NCBI RefSeq assembly: GCF_900107685.1
Contig: NZ_FNRQ01000001.1
Location: forward strand, 1,529,787 to 1,593,786
Origin: Paraburkholderia sartisoli
GTDB lineage: Bacteria; Pseudomonadota; Gammaproteobacteria; Burkholderiales; Burkholderiaceae
Reading direction: 5' to 3'
DNA: 64,000 nucleotides
Position 1 is the stretch's first letter; the number at the start of each line of letters is the position of its first letter. Shown here one piece after another: positions 1-9,898 of the stretch. Under the pieces are notes generated by a model. It made no database searches. It was given only the letters and a program-made list of their open reading frames with translations, and was not told where the DNA came from. A program made the position numbers and the translations under genes.

Positions 1-2
1 TG

Positions 3-1157
3 ATTAGCCGCGCCAAGCAGCGATGCGACGTGTTTGCGTCCATGACGGATGAAGACATTGATCCGGCCTATGCGTCGGAGCGGGCTGGGGTTAATGCGTT
101 CCGGATTTTTCTCCAGTATGCCCGCACGGGGCGCCTGCCGATGGCGGAGGTCAAGGGGCGCGATCATCACAGCGTGTTTGAGGAGCAGGTGGCCAACGCA
201 TTGCGGGCGAGAGGTTACGAAGTCCAGGCACAAGTAGGTTTGGCTGGCTTCTTCATCGATCTGGCTGTCGTCGATGCCGAACGCCCCGGGCGATTTCTAC
301 TGGGTATCGAATGCGATGGTGCTGCATACCACAGTGCCCGCTCGGCTCGGGATCGCGATCGGCTGCGGCAGGCCATCCTGGAGGAGCACGGCTGGACCAT
401 CCACCGGATATGGAGCACTGACTGGTTCCAGCGCCCGATCGAACAATTGGACGTTCTGATTCGTCGCATTGAAGCGCTCAAGTCTGAGTTCGATGAGTTG
501 CGGGAAGATGCTGCGCTCGCCGAGCAACTGGATATCGAGGCACCTTATGTAGAGCGGGAGACGGTAACGGACAAGGAGGACGCTGCCGGTTTCGCACCCT
601 ACGAAGAAGTGACCTTGCTGCGGCCGCACCATCTCACCGGCGAGTTGCACGAAGCGCCACAGGGCGCGTTGACGGAGTTGGTGGTTCAGGCAGTTCAGGT
701 GGAGGGGCCCGTGCATCGCGACCACGTCATTACCCGGATGCGGGAAGCGTGGGGTTTGAAGCGGGCCGGTGTCCGGATTGAAGATGTGGTCGGGCGATCC
801 ATTGATGTTGCGGTAACGATGGGCCGTATTACGCGTTCCGGAGAGTTCCTGTCGACGCCGAACCATGTCCCGGTGCCTCGTGATCGTTCGGGGGTCAATG
901 CGATTGCCCTTCGTCGAGCCGATATGCTACCGCCGGCGGAAATCGAAGTCGCCACTCTTCAACTGATTGAGAGGAGCTTTGGCGCCACGCGGGAGCAGGT
1001 CGTTCAGGCGGTGTCACGTGGGTTTGGTATCCGCAACACAAGCGGTCAGGTTAGAAGCGTCCTTGAGCAGGCCGTCGACAGCATGATCGCTCGACGGCAA
1101 TTGAAGGAAATCTCGGGAGTGTTGACTGCCACGGATGAATCGAGGCGGGCGGTGTGA
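3..1157 (+). CDS. C-terminal part of a helicase-nuclease (DUF3320 type), 5' end outside window
   Basis: The reading frame is open from base 3, so the gene begins outside the window; about 384 residues are visible. The first residues (ISRAKQRCDVFASMT) match the end of the helicase core of large DUF4011/AAA_11/AAA_12 proteins. Next comes a Vsr-like PD-(D/E)XK nuclease (MTES_1575 type), seen as FIDLAVVD followed by GIECDGAAYH, then RDRDRLRQ and IWSTDWF. The last third (LTELVVQAVQVEGPVHRD onward) resembles DUF3320, a winged-helix-like tail. Such proteins are known from accessory and defence islands. The KAP NTPase gene follows on the same strand after 49 bp, so the two may be co-transcribed. The family assignment is from motif recognition; the missing N-terminus cannot be judged. 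Confidence 0.8.
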   Translation: MSRAKQRCDVFASMTDEDIDPAYASERAGVNAFRIFLQYARTGRLPMAEVKGRDHHSVFEEQVANALRARGYEVQAQVGLAGFFIDLAVVDAERPGRFLLGIECDGAAYHSARSARDRDRLRQAILEEHGWTIHRIWSTDWFQRPIEQLDVLIRRIEALKSEFDELREDAALAEQLDIEAPYVERETVTDKEDAAGFAPYEEVTLLRPHHLTGELHEAPQGALTELVVQAVQVEGPVHRDHVITRMREAWGLKRAGVRIEDVVGRSIDVAVTMGRITRSGEFLSTPNHVPVPRDRSGVNAIALRRADMLPPAEIEVATLQLIERSFGATREQVVQAVSRGFGIRNTSGQVRSVLEQAVDSMIARRQLKEISGVLTATDESRRAV

Positions 1158-1206
1158 CCTGCCGAACAACTAGCGATACATCTAATACCCGCCCCCTCAA
1201 TAAGAC

Positions 1207-4200
1207 ATGAACGACCGGTTGCCCATTCACGACGTTATGCCGTCGATTCTCGATAGAGAAATTTCACAGAACGATCAGGACGCTTTTGGGCACCGGCACT
1301 TTGCCTTGGCGCTGAGAAGCATGATCGAATCCGATCGGAATCAAACGCCATTCAGCATCGGTTTGCTTGGCGGTTGGGGAACAGGGAAGAGCAGTATCAA
1401 GGAGCTTTATCGGGCGGATCTGGCGAGCGATGCGGTGAAGCAGGATGGTCGGCGTCGTTCTGAGCGTTTCCATTGCATTACTTTTAATGCATGGCGCTTC
1501 GGCGGTCGTGACCACGACATCAAGCGTGCATTGCTTCGGCACGTGTTCTTGGAACTCGGAGGGGAGGAGGACAGCCTGCAGGATCGGCTCTTCCGGCAGA
1601 TCAGCGAGACCACCGAGCAGCCGAAGTCGTGGCGCGCGGTGACCGGGGAAACGTTGCGTGCATGGCTCATACCGCTTCCCGCGCTCGTCATTGTTTTTGC
1701 CTTCCTTTTCGCCGTATTGTTTCTGGCGAAATGGCTGCTTCATCTGGAGGGCCCTGCGCAGACAATCCTGGTCGCGTGCGCGACCGCACTTTCTGGATAT
1801 GTTATTCACCACGTCAAACCTGCCGAAGTAAAAGCGAATCGTGCACAAACTAGGATTGCGTTACCCAGCACGACGTCGGAGCAGTATGAAGACATGTTGC
1901 TCGAGCAACTCGGTCGCTATAAGGATGGCCAGAGCCGGATGCCTAACGGCACAAATGGTCGAACCTGCGAGCGACTGATCATCTTTGTGGACGACCTTGA
2001 TCGGCTGTCGGCCGACGAGATGGTGCTGGGTCTCGATGCAATCCGCACGTTCATGGAAATCCCGGCGGGGAGATTACCCAAGGGGCTCGGGCTGGTATTT
2101 GTGATTTCCTGTGATGAATCACGTGTAGCCGATGCCTTGGCGAGGGGGCGCCGCTCAGGCGATTTGCCGGCGACTGTGTTTAATCAATCGGACGCGCGAC
2201 GCTACTTGGATCGTATTTTCCAGTTCCGGTTGGAAATCCCGCCACCGCCTCGCAACGACATGCGCGAATTCGCGCTATCGAAACTGAAGAGCCTGACTGA
2301 GGTGACTGGAGATCTCCAGGCCCGCGGCGTGCCTTTGGAGTCCTTGGTTGATAGGATGATCCATGTTGGCGTGCAAGATCCAAGAAATGCGCTGCAAATC
2401 GTGAATGCATTCGCGCAAGCCTGGTGGATTGCTGTGCGCCGCGAGCACGAGGGTGTTGGTAGCGATCGTCCCGGCGGGTTGCACGATGGGGCCGTCACAA
2501 ATCATCCGATTTCTTTGGGAGCCTTGTGTGCGATGAAGGTCAGCTTCCCCGGGTTTTATGGTGACCTTCAGGAAGATCCAACATTTCTCGATGCCTTTAC
2601 GGATGTCATCGTGAGAGGGCGGTCGCTCGATCATCTGCCAGCGTCGTCAAGAACGCGGCTGATTGAAAAATACCTCGTCGGGCAGGATGCTGCGGGCGAA
2701 AAAATCGAACTGAGATCAGAGCATCGCCCATTGCGGCAGTTCATCGCGAGTCTCGGCGGCATTCGATGGGCGGATCCGATGCAAAGCCTCCTCCTGCTGT
2801 CCGAGGACCCCATTACCCGGCGGCTGGGAGCTAAGATCTCGTCGATTTACGGGGCATTTGTGTCGGGTGATACGGCCGGTGTCCTTGAGGCGATGAGGCG
2901 CAATGGCGATTCGTCGGCCTTGTCACAAGATCAGGCACGCACCCTGTATCAGATGCGAGACGGGACACGACTGGAGACAGAGGCGCGTCGCAACAATGCC
3001 GCCAAAGTAATCGCAGACCTGATCGAGCGTGTCCCTGCGCCATCGAAAGGCCAACTGCTGGGTGAATTGTGTCGTGATCTCGATGACAGTATCGATCTGC
3101 GTTCAAGGGTCGGCGTTCAACGGATTGTGAAGTTGCTTGTGGATGCCACCGGCTCGGATCAGCGGGCCATCGCATCGCGCTTGGTCGTGGATGTGCTGAA
3201 GTCGGAACAGCCCGTCTCGCTGCAACTCGAGTCCATGCAGACGCCAAGTCTTGACGAGGCCGTTGAGATGGCACGTCAAGTTGTGCCATTGGCACTATCC
3301 GTTCGGGCCGCACACGGTCTTGAATCTGACGCAGAGCGGCGGTTGTGTGATTGGTTGCTTGAGCGCGTTATACGGGTGAGTGGTGAGAAGTCGATCCAAC
3401 TGCCCTATGCCGAACTGGAGGCATGGCTATCTGCCGATGGCGGTCAGATCGCCAAACTTTTGGGTATCCGGTATCTCACCGTATTGGCCGATGAACTGGA
3501 GCGGGCGGGTAGCGCATCATTCGATCTGAATGCGGCGCTGGAGCGCGTGAAATCGATTGCAGGTGCGCTGATGATGGCCGGAGAGGAGTCGCGCCAAACG
3601 TTATGGGGCGTTCTTACTCGTTATATTGGCATGTCAGAGATCACCATCGTCCAGGTGGCGTGGATGCTCGGCGTAACTGAGCTTCATCGGGCGAGTGATG
3701 CGCAGGCGTCGAGTTTCATTGCTGCATGGGCGAACCGACTGATTGCGTCGGGCAATGACGTACCGCCCATCGCATCGGCCGATGTGCTGCAACCCGTTTG
3801 TACGGCGATTGGGGCGAAACTGCAGTCGCTCGACGAGAGTGCGTTGAGCGCGGTTGCGGTATTGATCGAGCATTGGAGTGCCACCCCTGATTCTGCCGAA
3901 GCTGCCTGCGAGGTCGTAAGAATCGTGTTGCCTCGAGCTGATGTGGTGGAAGAGCGGGTGATGTCGAAGTGGGCGTCGCGCGTGCTGTCGACGTTGCCGG
4001 AGCCTTGCGTGCGTCTTCTTGCGTCCCGGTTTGAGTCCCAGACCGGCGCGGTGCAAAGCGCGATGATTGCTGCTATGAATGTGACGGTCAGTTCTGATCG
4101 TATTGATGACAATGCCTGTCATCGGCTCGCACTCGTCGTTGAATCGACCCCTGAGCATGCTTGGAGCGCTGGGCCGTTGCAGGGCTATCTGAACAGCCTC

Positions 4201-5292
4201 TTGCCTCAACTGGCAGCGCGATTCGCTAATCCAAACGGTTATCTGGTGGCCGTTTTCCCGATCATCGCTCCGGTCCTGAGGTATGCGTCGGCCGCCACCT
4301 TCGGCGGCCAACTGCAGCAACTTTTCAATCAGGCAAAAACGCAGCCCGCGCACTACGCCATGCTCCACAAGGCGATGACCGGGAATTGGACATTGCGGGC
4401 AGACGAAACGAATCCGTACGATCCTGCGTCGATTTTCAATGATGCTTGCGCGTTTGTGGTGAGCTACCCTGCTGCGACCAACGTCGATATTCTGGAGTCT
4501 CTGTCCGATATGTTTCGACGGAGCGTTGTGCCGGACGGCCAGAAACCACGTTTTATTGAAACGATGTGCGTGGTGTGGAAGCAGGCTCCCCTGCAGGGTC
4601 CCCACTTCTTCCGAGAGTATCCGGAGCTGACGCCCGTCCAGGCACATGCGCTGGCGGTGACGTTGGATGCTAACAACTCAGAGCATCTCGATGCACTGGC
4701 GCATGTCTGGACGTCGGTGTCAACGGGTATGTCGGCATCGGCTTGCACCGAGACCTTGCGGCTGCTGTTGTCTGGCGGCTCGCTGAACTCAGCCAGCGAG
4801 GCGGACGTCGGGTTAAGGATTTGGCTCGAAGTGCAGGGCGATGCGGGGGCTGCGTTGTTGTCGGCCCAACTAGAGGCAGCGGATCTGCCAGATGAGCAAC
4901 GCAGTCGGCTGTGGCGACAGGCGGCACGAAGCGCCCTGCAGTTACACGCCGGATTTTTTATCGATGTCGTGCCAAAGGTGATTGCACTTCCGAACGTGGA
5001 GAAGACCGCGGGCATGATATTCGACGACGTCGATGTGATATCGAAGACGCTGCAGGACGCCGATGCTCGGTCGAAATTGGCACACAGACTCATGAGGAGT
5101 TTCAGCGCGGCAAGCAGCAATGCGATTCAGGGCAATATCTGCCGGTATTGCGAGAATTTGATTGGGCAGGCCGCCTTGTCCGACTTCAGGCCTGCTGCTT
5201 TAACTAGGGACGAGTTCGACATCATCAAGGCCGCGTTTGGGCAGGCAAAGGACCTGAAACGCCTTGAGAAGCTGGTTGCGGTCGATGCCTGA
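1207..5292 (+). CDS. KAP-family P-loop NTPase with membrane insertion, large C-terminal helical region
   Basis: This 1361-residue protein has Walker A GGWGTGKS at residues 55-62 and Walker B IIFVDDLDR at 258-266, with the KAP hallmark FNAWRF between them (about 93-98). Two hydrophobic stretches at about 154-178 and 184-203 interrupt the NTPase domain, as in KAP proteins, which are thought to be anchored on the inner face of the membrane. The remaining 800 residues are helical and repeat-like, with no family I recognise. KAP NTPases occur in eukaryote-like signalling proteins and in phage-defence loci. It follows a helicase-nuclease gene by 49 bp, and no terminator is visible between them. A defence role is inferred from position only. 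Confidence 0.8.
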   Translation: MNDRLPIHDVMPSILDREISQNDQDAFGHRHFALALRSMIESDRNQTPFSIGLLGGWGTGKSSIKELYRADLASDAVKQDGRRRSERFHCITFNAWRFGGRDHDIKRALLRHVFLELGGEEDSLQDRLFRQISETTEQPKSWRAVTGETLRAWLIPLPALVIVFAFLFAVLFLAKWLLHLEGPAQTILVACATALSGYVIHHVKPAEVKANRAQTRIALPSTTSEQYEDMLLEQLGRYKDGQSRMPNGTNGRTCERLIIFVDDLDRLSADEMVLGLDAIRTFMEIPAGRLPKGLGLVFVISCDESRVADALARGRRSGDLPATVFNQSDARRYLDRIFQFRLEIPPPPRNDMREFALSKLKSLTEVTGDLQARGVPLESLVDRMIHVGVQDPRNALQIVNAFAQAWWIAVRREHEGVGSDRPGGLHDGAVTNHPISLGALCAMKVSFPGFYGDLQEDPTFLDAFTDVIVRGRSLDHLPASSRTRLIEKYLVGQDAAGEKIELRSEHRPLRQFIASLGGIRWADPMQSLLLLSEDPITRRLGAKISSIYGAFVSGDTAGVLEAMRRNGDSSALSQDQARTLYQMRDGTRLETEARRNNAAKVIADLIERVPAPSKGQLLGELCRDLDDSIDLRSRVGVQRIVKLLVDATGSDQRAIASRLVVDVLKSEQPVSLQLESMQTPSLDEAVEMARQVVPLALSVRAAHGLESDAERRLCDWLLERVIRVSGEKSIQLPYAELEAWLSADGGQIAKLLGIRYLTVLADELERAGSASFDLNAALERVKSIAGALMMAGEESRQTLWGVLTRYIGMSEITIVQVAWMLGVTELHRASDAQASSFIAAWANRLIASGNDVPPIASADVLQPVCTAIGAKLQSLDESALSAVAVLIEHWSATPDSAEAACEVVRIVLPRADVVEERVMSKWASRVLSTLPEPCVRLLASRFESQTGAVQSAMIAAMNVTVSSDRIDDNACHRLALVVESTPEHAWSAGPLQGYLNSLLPQLAARFANPNGYLVAVFPIIAPVLRYASAATFGGQLQQLFNQAKTQPAHYAMLHKAMTGNWTLRADETNPYDPASIFNDACAFVVSYPAATNVDILESLSDMFRRSVVPDGQKPRFIETMCVVWKQAPLQGPHFFREYPELTPVQAHALAVTLDANNSEHLDALAHVWTSVSTGMSASACTETLRLLLSGGSLNSASEADVGLRIWLEVQGDAGAALLSAQLEAADLPDEQRSRLWRQAARSALQLHAGFFIDVVPKVIALPNVEKTAGMIFDDVDVISKTLQDADARSKLAHRLMRSFSAASSNAIQGNICRYCENLIGQAALSDFRPAALTRDEFDIIKAAFGQAKDLKRLEKLVAVDA

Positions 5293-5464
5293 AGAACCTG
5301 ACCGAGTACGCCTGTGATGATGTCGAGGATATCTGCGCCCGGTGGAGTTGGGACGCGTTGCTAGAGATGGCAGATGCGCGCCTAGTCGCAAATTCGTGCT
5401 TTCACCGATAACATGAGGTCTTACGCAAGACAAAAACATGGCGTGCGTTTAACTAGGGGGTAGG

Positions 5465-7762
5465 ATGCACCTAAAGAAGCTAGCCTTGCGCAATTTTCGA
5501 CGTCTGCGCAACGTCGTAATTGATCTCGCTTCGGACATCTCGATTTTTGTCGGCGCGAATAACAGTGGAAAGACGTCTGTCGGCCATGCGCTGCAGCTCT
5601 TCACTGAGCGGGGGAAATTCAGCGTCCATGATTTCAGCGCTGATCGGTGGTCGCAGATCGTGGCGTATGGCGAGGGTGATGCCAATGCGGCCCTGCCAAC
5701 GATCGAGGCCGATATCTGGTTTGAGATCAATGCTGACGACATCCACCGGGTGGTTGATCTGCTGCCCAGCCTGGCATGGGAAGGTTCGCTGGTGGGGATG
5801 CGGGTGGTGTTCGCACCCATCGATTCCGAGGCGACCCGCGCGCGGTATGCCGAGGCGCGGCGACGTGCACTCGAGGCTGTTGCGGGAGGAGAGGGTCTCG
5901 AATTTGATCCCTCGCCGCGCAATTTGCGGGACTATCTGCGCGATCGGTTGAACGACGAATATGCGCTTCGCCACTACGTGCTCGACCCCATCCGGTTTGA
6001 CGCGAACATGGTCGCGCAGCAGGATTATGCCCCGGTGCCTCTCACCGGGCGTGATCGCAGCGGGCGCGACATTCTCAATGGCCTGCTGCGCATCGACTTC
6101 CTCCATGCGCAGCGGCATCTTGCTGACGCGCCGGGCAGCGCGCGGGCCGAGACCCTCTCGCGCGTGCTGAGCCGCTTCTATGAACGCAACCTCGAGCAGA
6201 AGGGCGAGGATCTTGTGGCGCTGCGGGCGCTCGCCGAGTCTGAGGTCTCGCTGAACCAGCATCTCGAGCGGGTGTTTGAGCCGACCCTGCAGCGTCTGGC
6301 GCAACTCGGTTATCCCGGTCTCAGCAATCCGCGGCTCGTGATCCGCTCGGCGCTCGATCCGGCGTCCATCATGAGCAGCCCGCACGGCGCGCGGGTGCAC
6401 TATGCGCTTGGCCCGGACGACGGTGCACCGGAGCCGCCGACGCTGCCCGACAGCTACAACGGTCTCGGCTTCAAGAACCTGATCTTCATGGTGGTCGAAC
6501 TCCTTGACCTTCATGCCCAATGGCTTGCGATCGAGGATAACAGGCCGCCTGTGCACCTCATCTTCATTGAGGAGCCTGAAGCCCATCTGCACGCCCAGCT
6601 TCAGCAGGCCTTCATCCGCAAGGTGATGTCCATCCTCGCCTTGGGCATGGAGGATCGTACACACTACACAAGCCAGGTCGTTGTCACGACCCATTCGACG
6701 CACATTCTGTACGAGCGCGGCTTCCGGCCAATTCGCTACTTCCGCCGCAGCCGCGCCGAGCATGTTTCGACCTCGACCGTGCTGAACATGTCGGTGTTCT
6801 ACGACGCTACCGACCGGGATGTCCGGACGTTCCTCGAGCGCTATCTCAAACTTACCCACTGCGACCTGTTCTTCGCAGATGGTGCGGTGCTCGTGGAAGG
6901 CAATGTCGAACGACTGCTGCTGCCCCAGATGATCGCCAATTCGGCGCCGCGTCTGCAGTCGACATATCTGACTGTTCTCGAGATCGGCGGCGCCTTCGGC
7001 TATCGCTTTCAGGCATTGATCGAGTTCCTCGGACTCACGACACTCATCATCACGGACCTGGACAGCGTCTTCGGGCCACCGGCGCCCGCTGCTGACGTCG
7101 AAGAGAACGGCGCGAACGCCATGGCCCCGGTGGAGGCGGGGGATCAAGGGGCTGAGCCCGAGGAAGAGGATGACGACGAGGACGCTGAAGCTGGCGCGGA
7201 AGGCAAGCCCGGCAAGGTATGCATCGCGGGTCATCCCGGCGCTATGACCTCGAACCAGACCCTTCAGCAATGGTTGCCGAAATGCGACACGGTGGCCATG
7301 CTTTGGGAGGCGACAGACGACCAGAAGACTCAGGCACGGAGCGAGCACAGCGAGGCGATCGTGCGCGTCGCCTATCAGTGCCGCACCAACGTGACCTGGG
7401 CAGGTGAGACACAAGCTTTGGCCGGTCGCACGCTCGAAGAGGCATTCGCCCTCGAGAATCTCGCCTGGTGCCAGGATATCGCGCGTAAGCCGCTGCAGCT
7501 TCGCATCGCCAGGCCCGACAACAAGGACTTGACTGAGCTAACCCGACGCATTCATCGGCGGGTCCAGGCGAAGAGCTTCAGCAAGACCGATTTTGCCCTG
7601 GCTCTGTTGGCCGAGGACCCGATGCAATGGTCGGTACCGGCCTATATCGCTGAAGGGCTGCGCTGGCTCGAGGGCGAGATCGCCCCGCCGGCTGAGCCCG
7701 ATGACGACGGTCACGGGCAGCAAACGGTTGGTGATCCAGTCATCGCCGTGGTGGTGGCATGA
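5465..7762 (+). CDS. gajA: GajA-like OLD-family ATPase with TOPRIM nuclease domain
   Basis: A 765-residue OLD-type protein. The N-terminal ABC-like ATPase has Walker A GANNSGKTS at residues 30-38 and a Walker B/signature region around LIFIEEPEAHLHAQ (about 367-380). The C-terminal TOPRIM domain shows the motif-I glutamate in VLVEGNVERLLLP and the metal-binding DLDS near residue 530. A UvrD-like helicase gene overlaps its stop by 4 bp. This pairing defines class 2 OLD nucleases and the Gabija defence system, in which GajA is a nucleotide-sensing DNA endonuclease. The start ATG follows GGGGGTAGG. A strongly acidic stretch (about residues 545-580) lies inside the TOPRIM domain right after DLDS and looks like an insertion. 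Confidence 0.86.
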   Translation: MHLKKLALRNFRRLRNVVIDLASDISIFVGANNSGKTSVGHALQLFTERGKFSVHDFSADRWSQIVAYGEGDANAALPTIEADIWFEINADDIHRVVDLLPSLAWEGSLVGMRVVFAPIDSEATRARYAEARRRALEAVAGGEGLEFDPSPRNLRDYLRDRLNDEYALRHYVLDPIRFDANMVAQQDYAPVPLTGRDRSGRDILNGLLRIDFLHAQRHLADAPGSARAETLSRVLSRFYERNLEQKGEDLVALRALAESEVSLNQHLERVFEPTLQRLAQLGYPGLSNPRLVIRSALDPASIMSSPHGARVHYALGPDDGAPEPPTLPDSYNGLGFKNLIFMVVELLDLHAQWLAIEDNRPPVHLIFIEEPEAHLHAQLQQAFIRKVMSILALGMEDRTHYTSQVVVTTHSTHILYERGFRPIRYFRRSRAEHVSTSTVLNMSVFYDATDRDVRTFLERYLKLTHCDLFFADGAVLVEGNVERLLLPQMIANSAPRLQSTYLTVLEIGGAFGYRFQALIEFLGLTTLIITDLDSVFGPPAPAADVEENGANAMAPVEAGDQGAEPEEEDDDEDAEAGAEGKPGKVCIAGHPGAMTSNQTLQQWLPKCDTVAMLWEATDDQKTQARSEHSEAIVRVAYQCRTNVTWAGETQALAGRTLEEAFALENLAWCQDIARKPLQLRIARPDNKDLTELTRRIHRRVQAKSFSKTDFALALLAEDPMQWSVPAYIAEGLRWLEGEIAPPAEPDDDGHGQQTVGDPVIAVVVA

Positions 7763-9633
7763 CGAGCCGCATCGGTAGTCCCGACACTCAGGCCGACATC
7801 GATGTCCGCGACTGTCTCGCTCAAGTGCCGCCGCGCTCATTCGTGATGGTGGCAGGCGCGGGGTCGGGAAAGACCACATCGCTGATCAAGACGCTCGCGC
7901 ATCTCGGCGAAACGCGCGGAAAGGCGCTGCGGCGCGCGGGCCAGCAGATCGCCTGCATCACATACACTGAAGTCGCGGTTGGTGAGATCTCCGCAGACGT
8001 CGGTATGACCCCGCTATTTCATATCTCGACCATCCACAGCTTCCTGTGGTCGGTCGTTCGCGCGTTCCAGTCAGACATCGCTGCCTGGGTCGTCAGCCGT
8101 ATTGAGGAGAAGATCGTCGAGAAGCGCGTTCATTACGACAGACCTGGTACACGGGCCGCGACCAAGACGAAGCTTGATCACGAGATCGCCAGCCTCGAAG
8201 CCGAACGCGAGGAGGTCGGTCGGGTCGAGAAATTCATCTATGGAACGGGCAGCCGGTACTCCGAGGGCATCCTCGGCCACGATGACATCCTCAAATTGAC
8301 CCCGGCCTGCGTCGAGAGGCATCCTTTGCTACGCGAGATCGTGGCGCGGAGGTTTCCCTATATTTTCGTCGACGAGAGTCAGGACACACAGCCTGTTGTT
8401 ATCGAAGCGCTTCGGCAGATCGCCGGCGAGCACCCCCTCTGCGTCGGTTTCTTCGGCGATCCGATGCAGAAGATCTACGGGCACGGAGCCGGTGCGATCG
8501 AGCCGCTACCCGGCTGGGCCGAGATAACCAAGCCGGAAAACTTTCGCTGTCCGACCTCGGTCCTGAGCGTGGTTAACGCGGTGCGTGCGGCGGGCGACGG
8601 TCTCGTCCAGACCCGTGGGCGCACCGTGATCGCCGATGAGCAGGAGCAGCCCGTGGTCGGCACGGTCAACGTATTCATCCTGCCAAGCGATGATCATAGG
8701 ACTGCACGTCTCGGTGCAGTACGGGCATGGCTGGCCGCGCAGACCGGCGACGATCTGTGGACCAGTGATATGCGCGACGGCGATGTCCGGTTACTGGTGC
8801 TTGTGCATCGCATGGCCGCTAGGCGGCTCGGTTTTGCTGCGCTTTATTCGGCGCTAAACGATCGCGCGCCACAGAGCTTGAGTGAAGGCATTGCCGACGG
8901 TTCAGCCTGGCCACTTCGGCCGTTCGTTCAGCAACTGCTGCCGCTGATCGTCGCATCACGTGCAAATGACCAGTTCACGATCATCTCGATCCTCCGCGCA
9001 GACAGTCCCCGCCTGGAAGCAGAACGGTTGCGAGGGCAGGCAGTGGCTCCCGTCCTCGCTGCTCTTCGGCACGCAATCGAGCAACTTGCCATACTGGTAG
9101 CCGACGGATCAGTGGCGACGGTCCGCGACGTCCTTCGGCACGTCCGGGGCACCGAACTGGTGGGGCTCGACGACCGCTTCTCCGCGCACCTCATGGATGA
9201 CCCGGTCGACGACGGGTCGGCAGGATTTGGCAACGTTGCCGCGTTTCTTGAATGCAATGTCGGCGAACTCTGGGCGCATCGTAGATATATCCTAGAAGAG
9301 TCGCCATTCGCAACCCATCATGGCGTCAAGGGCGCGCAGTTCGAGCGCGTGCTCGTGGTACTTGACGACGAGGAGGCCTCTTACAACCAATACTCCTACG
9401 GCAAATATCTCGGCTATACGCCCCTGTCCGACACCGACGAAGCGAATATCGCCGAGAGAAAGGAGTCGGTGCTTGACCGCACGAGGCGGTTATTTTATGT
9501 CTGCTGCTCACGTGCGGTGAAGGACCTGGCGGTCGTGCTGTTCGCCACTGACGTGGCAGCGGCACGCGCCGCCGTGGTCGAGGCTAGACTGTTTCCGGAT
9601 GCTTCGCTTCATGGAGTCGAGCAGCTCGGTTAA
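7759..9633 (+). CDS. gajB: GajB-like UvrD/PcrA superfamily I helicase
   Basis: A 624-residue superfamily I helicase. Motif I is AGAGSGKTT (residues 32-40), motif II is FVDESQD, motif III resembles FFGDPMQKIYG, and the C-terminal motif VI region reads RRLFYVCCSRAVKDL. Its ATG overlaps the TGA of the OLD gene (ATGA at 7759-7762), so translation is coupled. In Gabija, GajB partners GajA and senses DNA ends produced during phage replication or termination. This protein is somewhat longer than the roughly 500 residues usual for GajB; the extra length lies between the two core halves. No terminator is visible downstream, where about 265 bp hold no gene. Confidence 0.86.
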   Translation: MTSRIGSPDTQADIDVRDCLAQVPPRSFVMVAGAGSGKTTSLIKTLAHLGETRGKALRRAGQQIACITYTEVAVGEISADVGMTPLFHISTIHSFLWSVVRAFQSDIAAWVVSRIEEKIVEKRVHYDRPGTRAATKTKLDHEIASLEAEREEVGRVEKFIYGTGSRYSEGILGHDDILKLTPACVERHPLLREIVARRFPYIFVDESQDTQPVVIEALRQIAGEHPLCVGFFGDPMQKIYGHGAGAIEPLPGWAEITKPENFRCPTSVLSVVNAVRAAGDGLVQTRGRTVIADEQEQPVVGTVNVFILPSDDHRTARLGAVRAWLAAQTGDDLWTSDMRDGDVRLLVLVHRMAARRLGFAALYSALNDRAPQSLSEGIADGSAWPLRPFVQQLLPLIVASRANDQFTIISILRADSPRLEAERLRGQAVAPVLAALRHAIEQLAILVADGSVATVRDVLRHVRGTELVGLDDRFSAHLMDDPVDDGSAGFGNVAAFLECNVGELWAHRRYILEESPFATHHGVKGAQFERVLVVLDDEEASYNQYSYGKYLGYTPLSDTDEANIAERKESVLDRTRRLFYVCCSRAVKDLAVVLFATDVAAARAAVVEARLFPDASLHGVEQLG

Positions 9634-9898
9634 TCGCCTAGAATTACTCGACTTGCCCGGTCTTCGGCGGACGATACTGTTGGATATGCGGTCGCCCGAT
9701 TGTCCAATGGCGCAACCTCTGGTCGTGGCAAGAGCAGACTTGGACTGCGGGCTATCGAATGATAAGCCAAAGCGGCTACCACTGGCGGCGCCCGACGGTC
9801 ACACTGTATGAAAGCGGGCCGGAGGCTCTCCCAACGATGCCTGCCTCGGCGCATTTCTTCTGGGATACGGTTAAGCTGGGGAGCAGCTCAGTTGAGCG

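Noticed and set aside
5480..7414. A 644-codon open frame on the minus strand opposite gajA
   Set aside because: It is the antisense shadow of a GC-rich gene with clear motifs on the plus strand; the minus-strand translation has no family-like segments.
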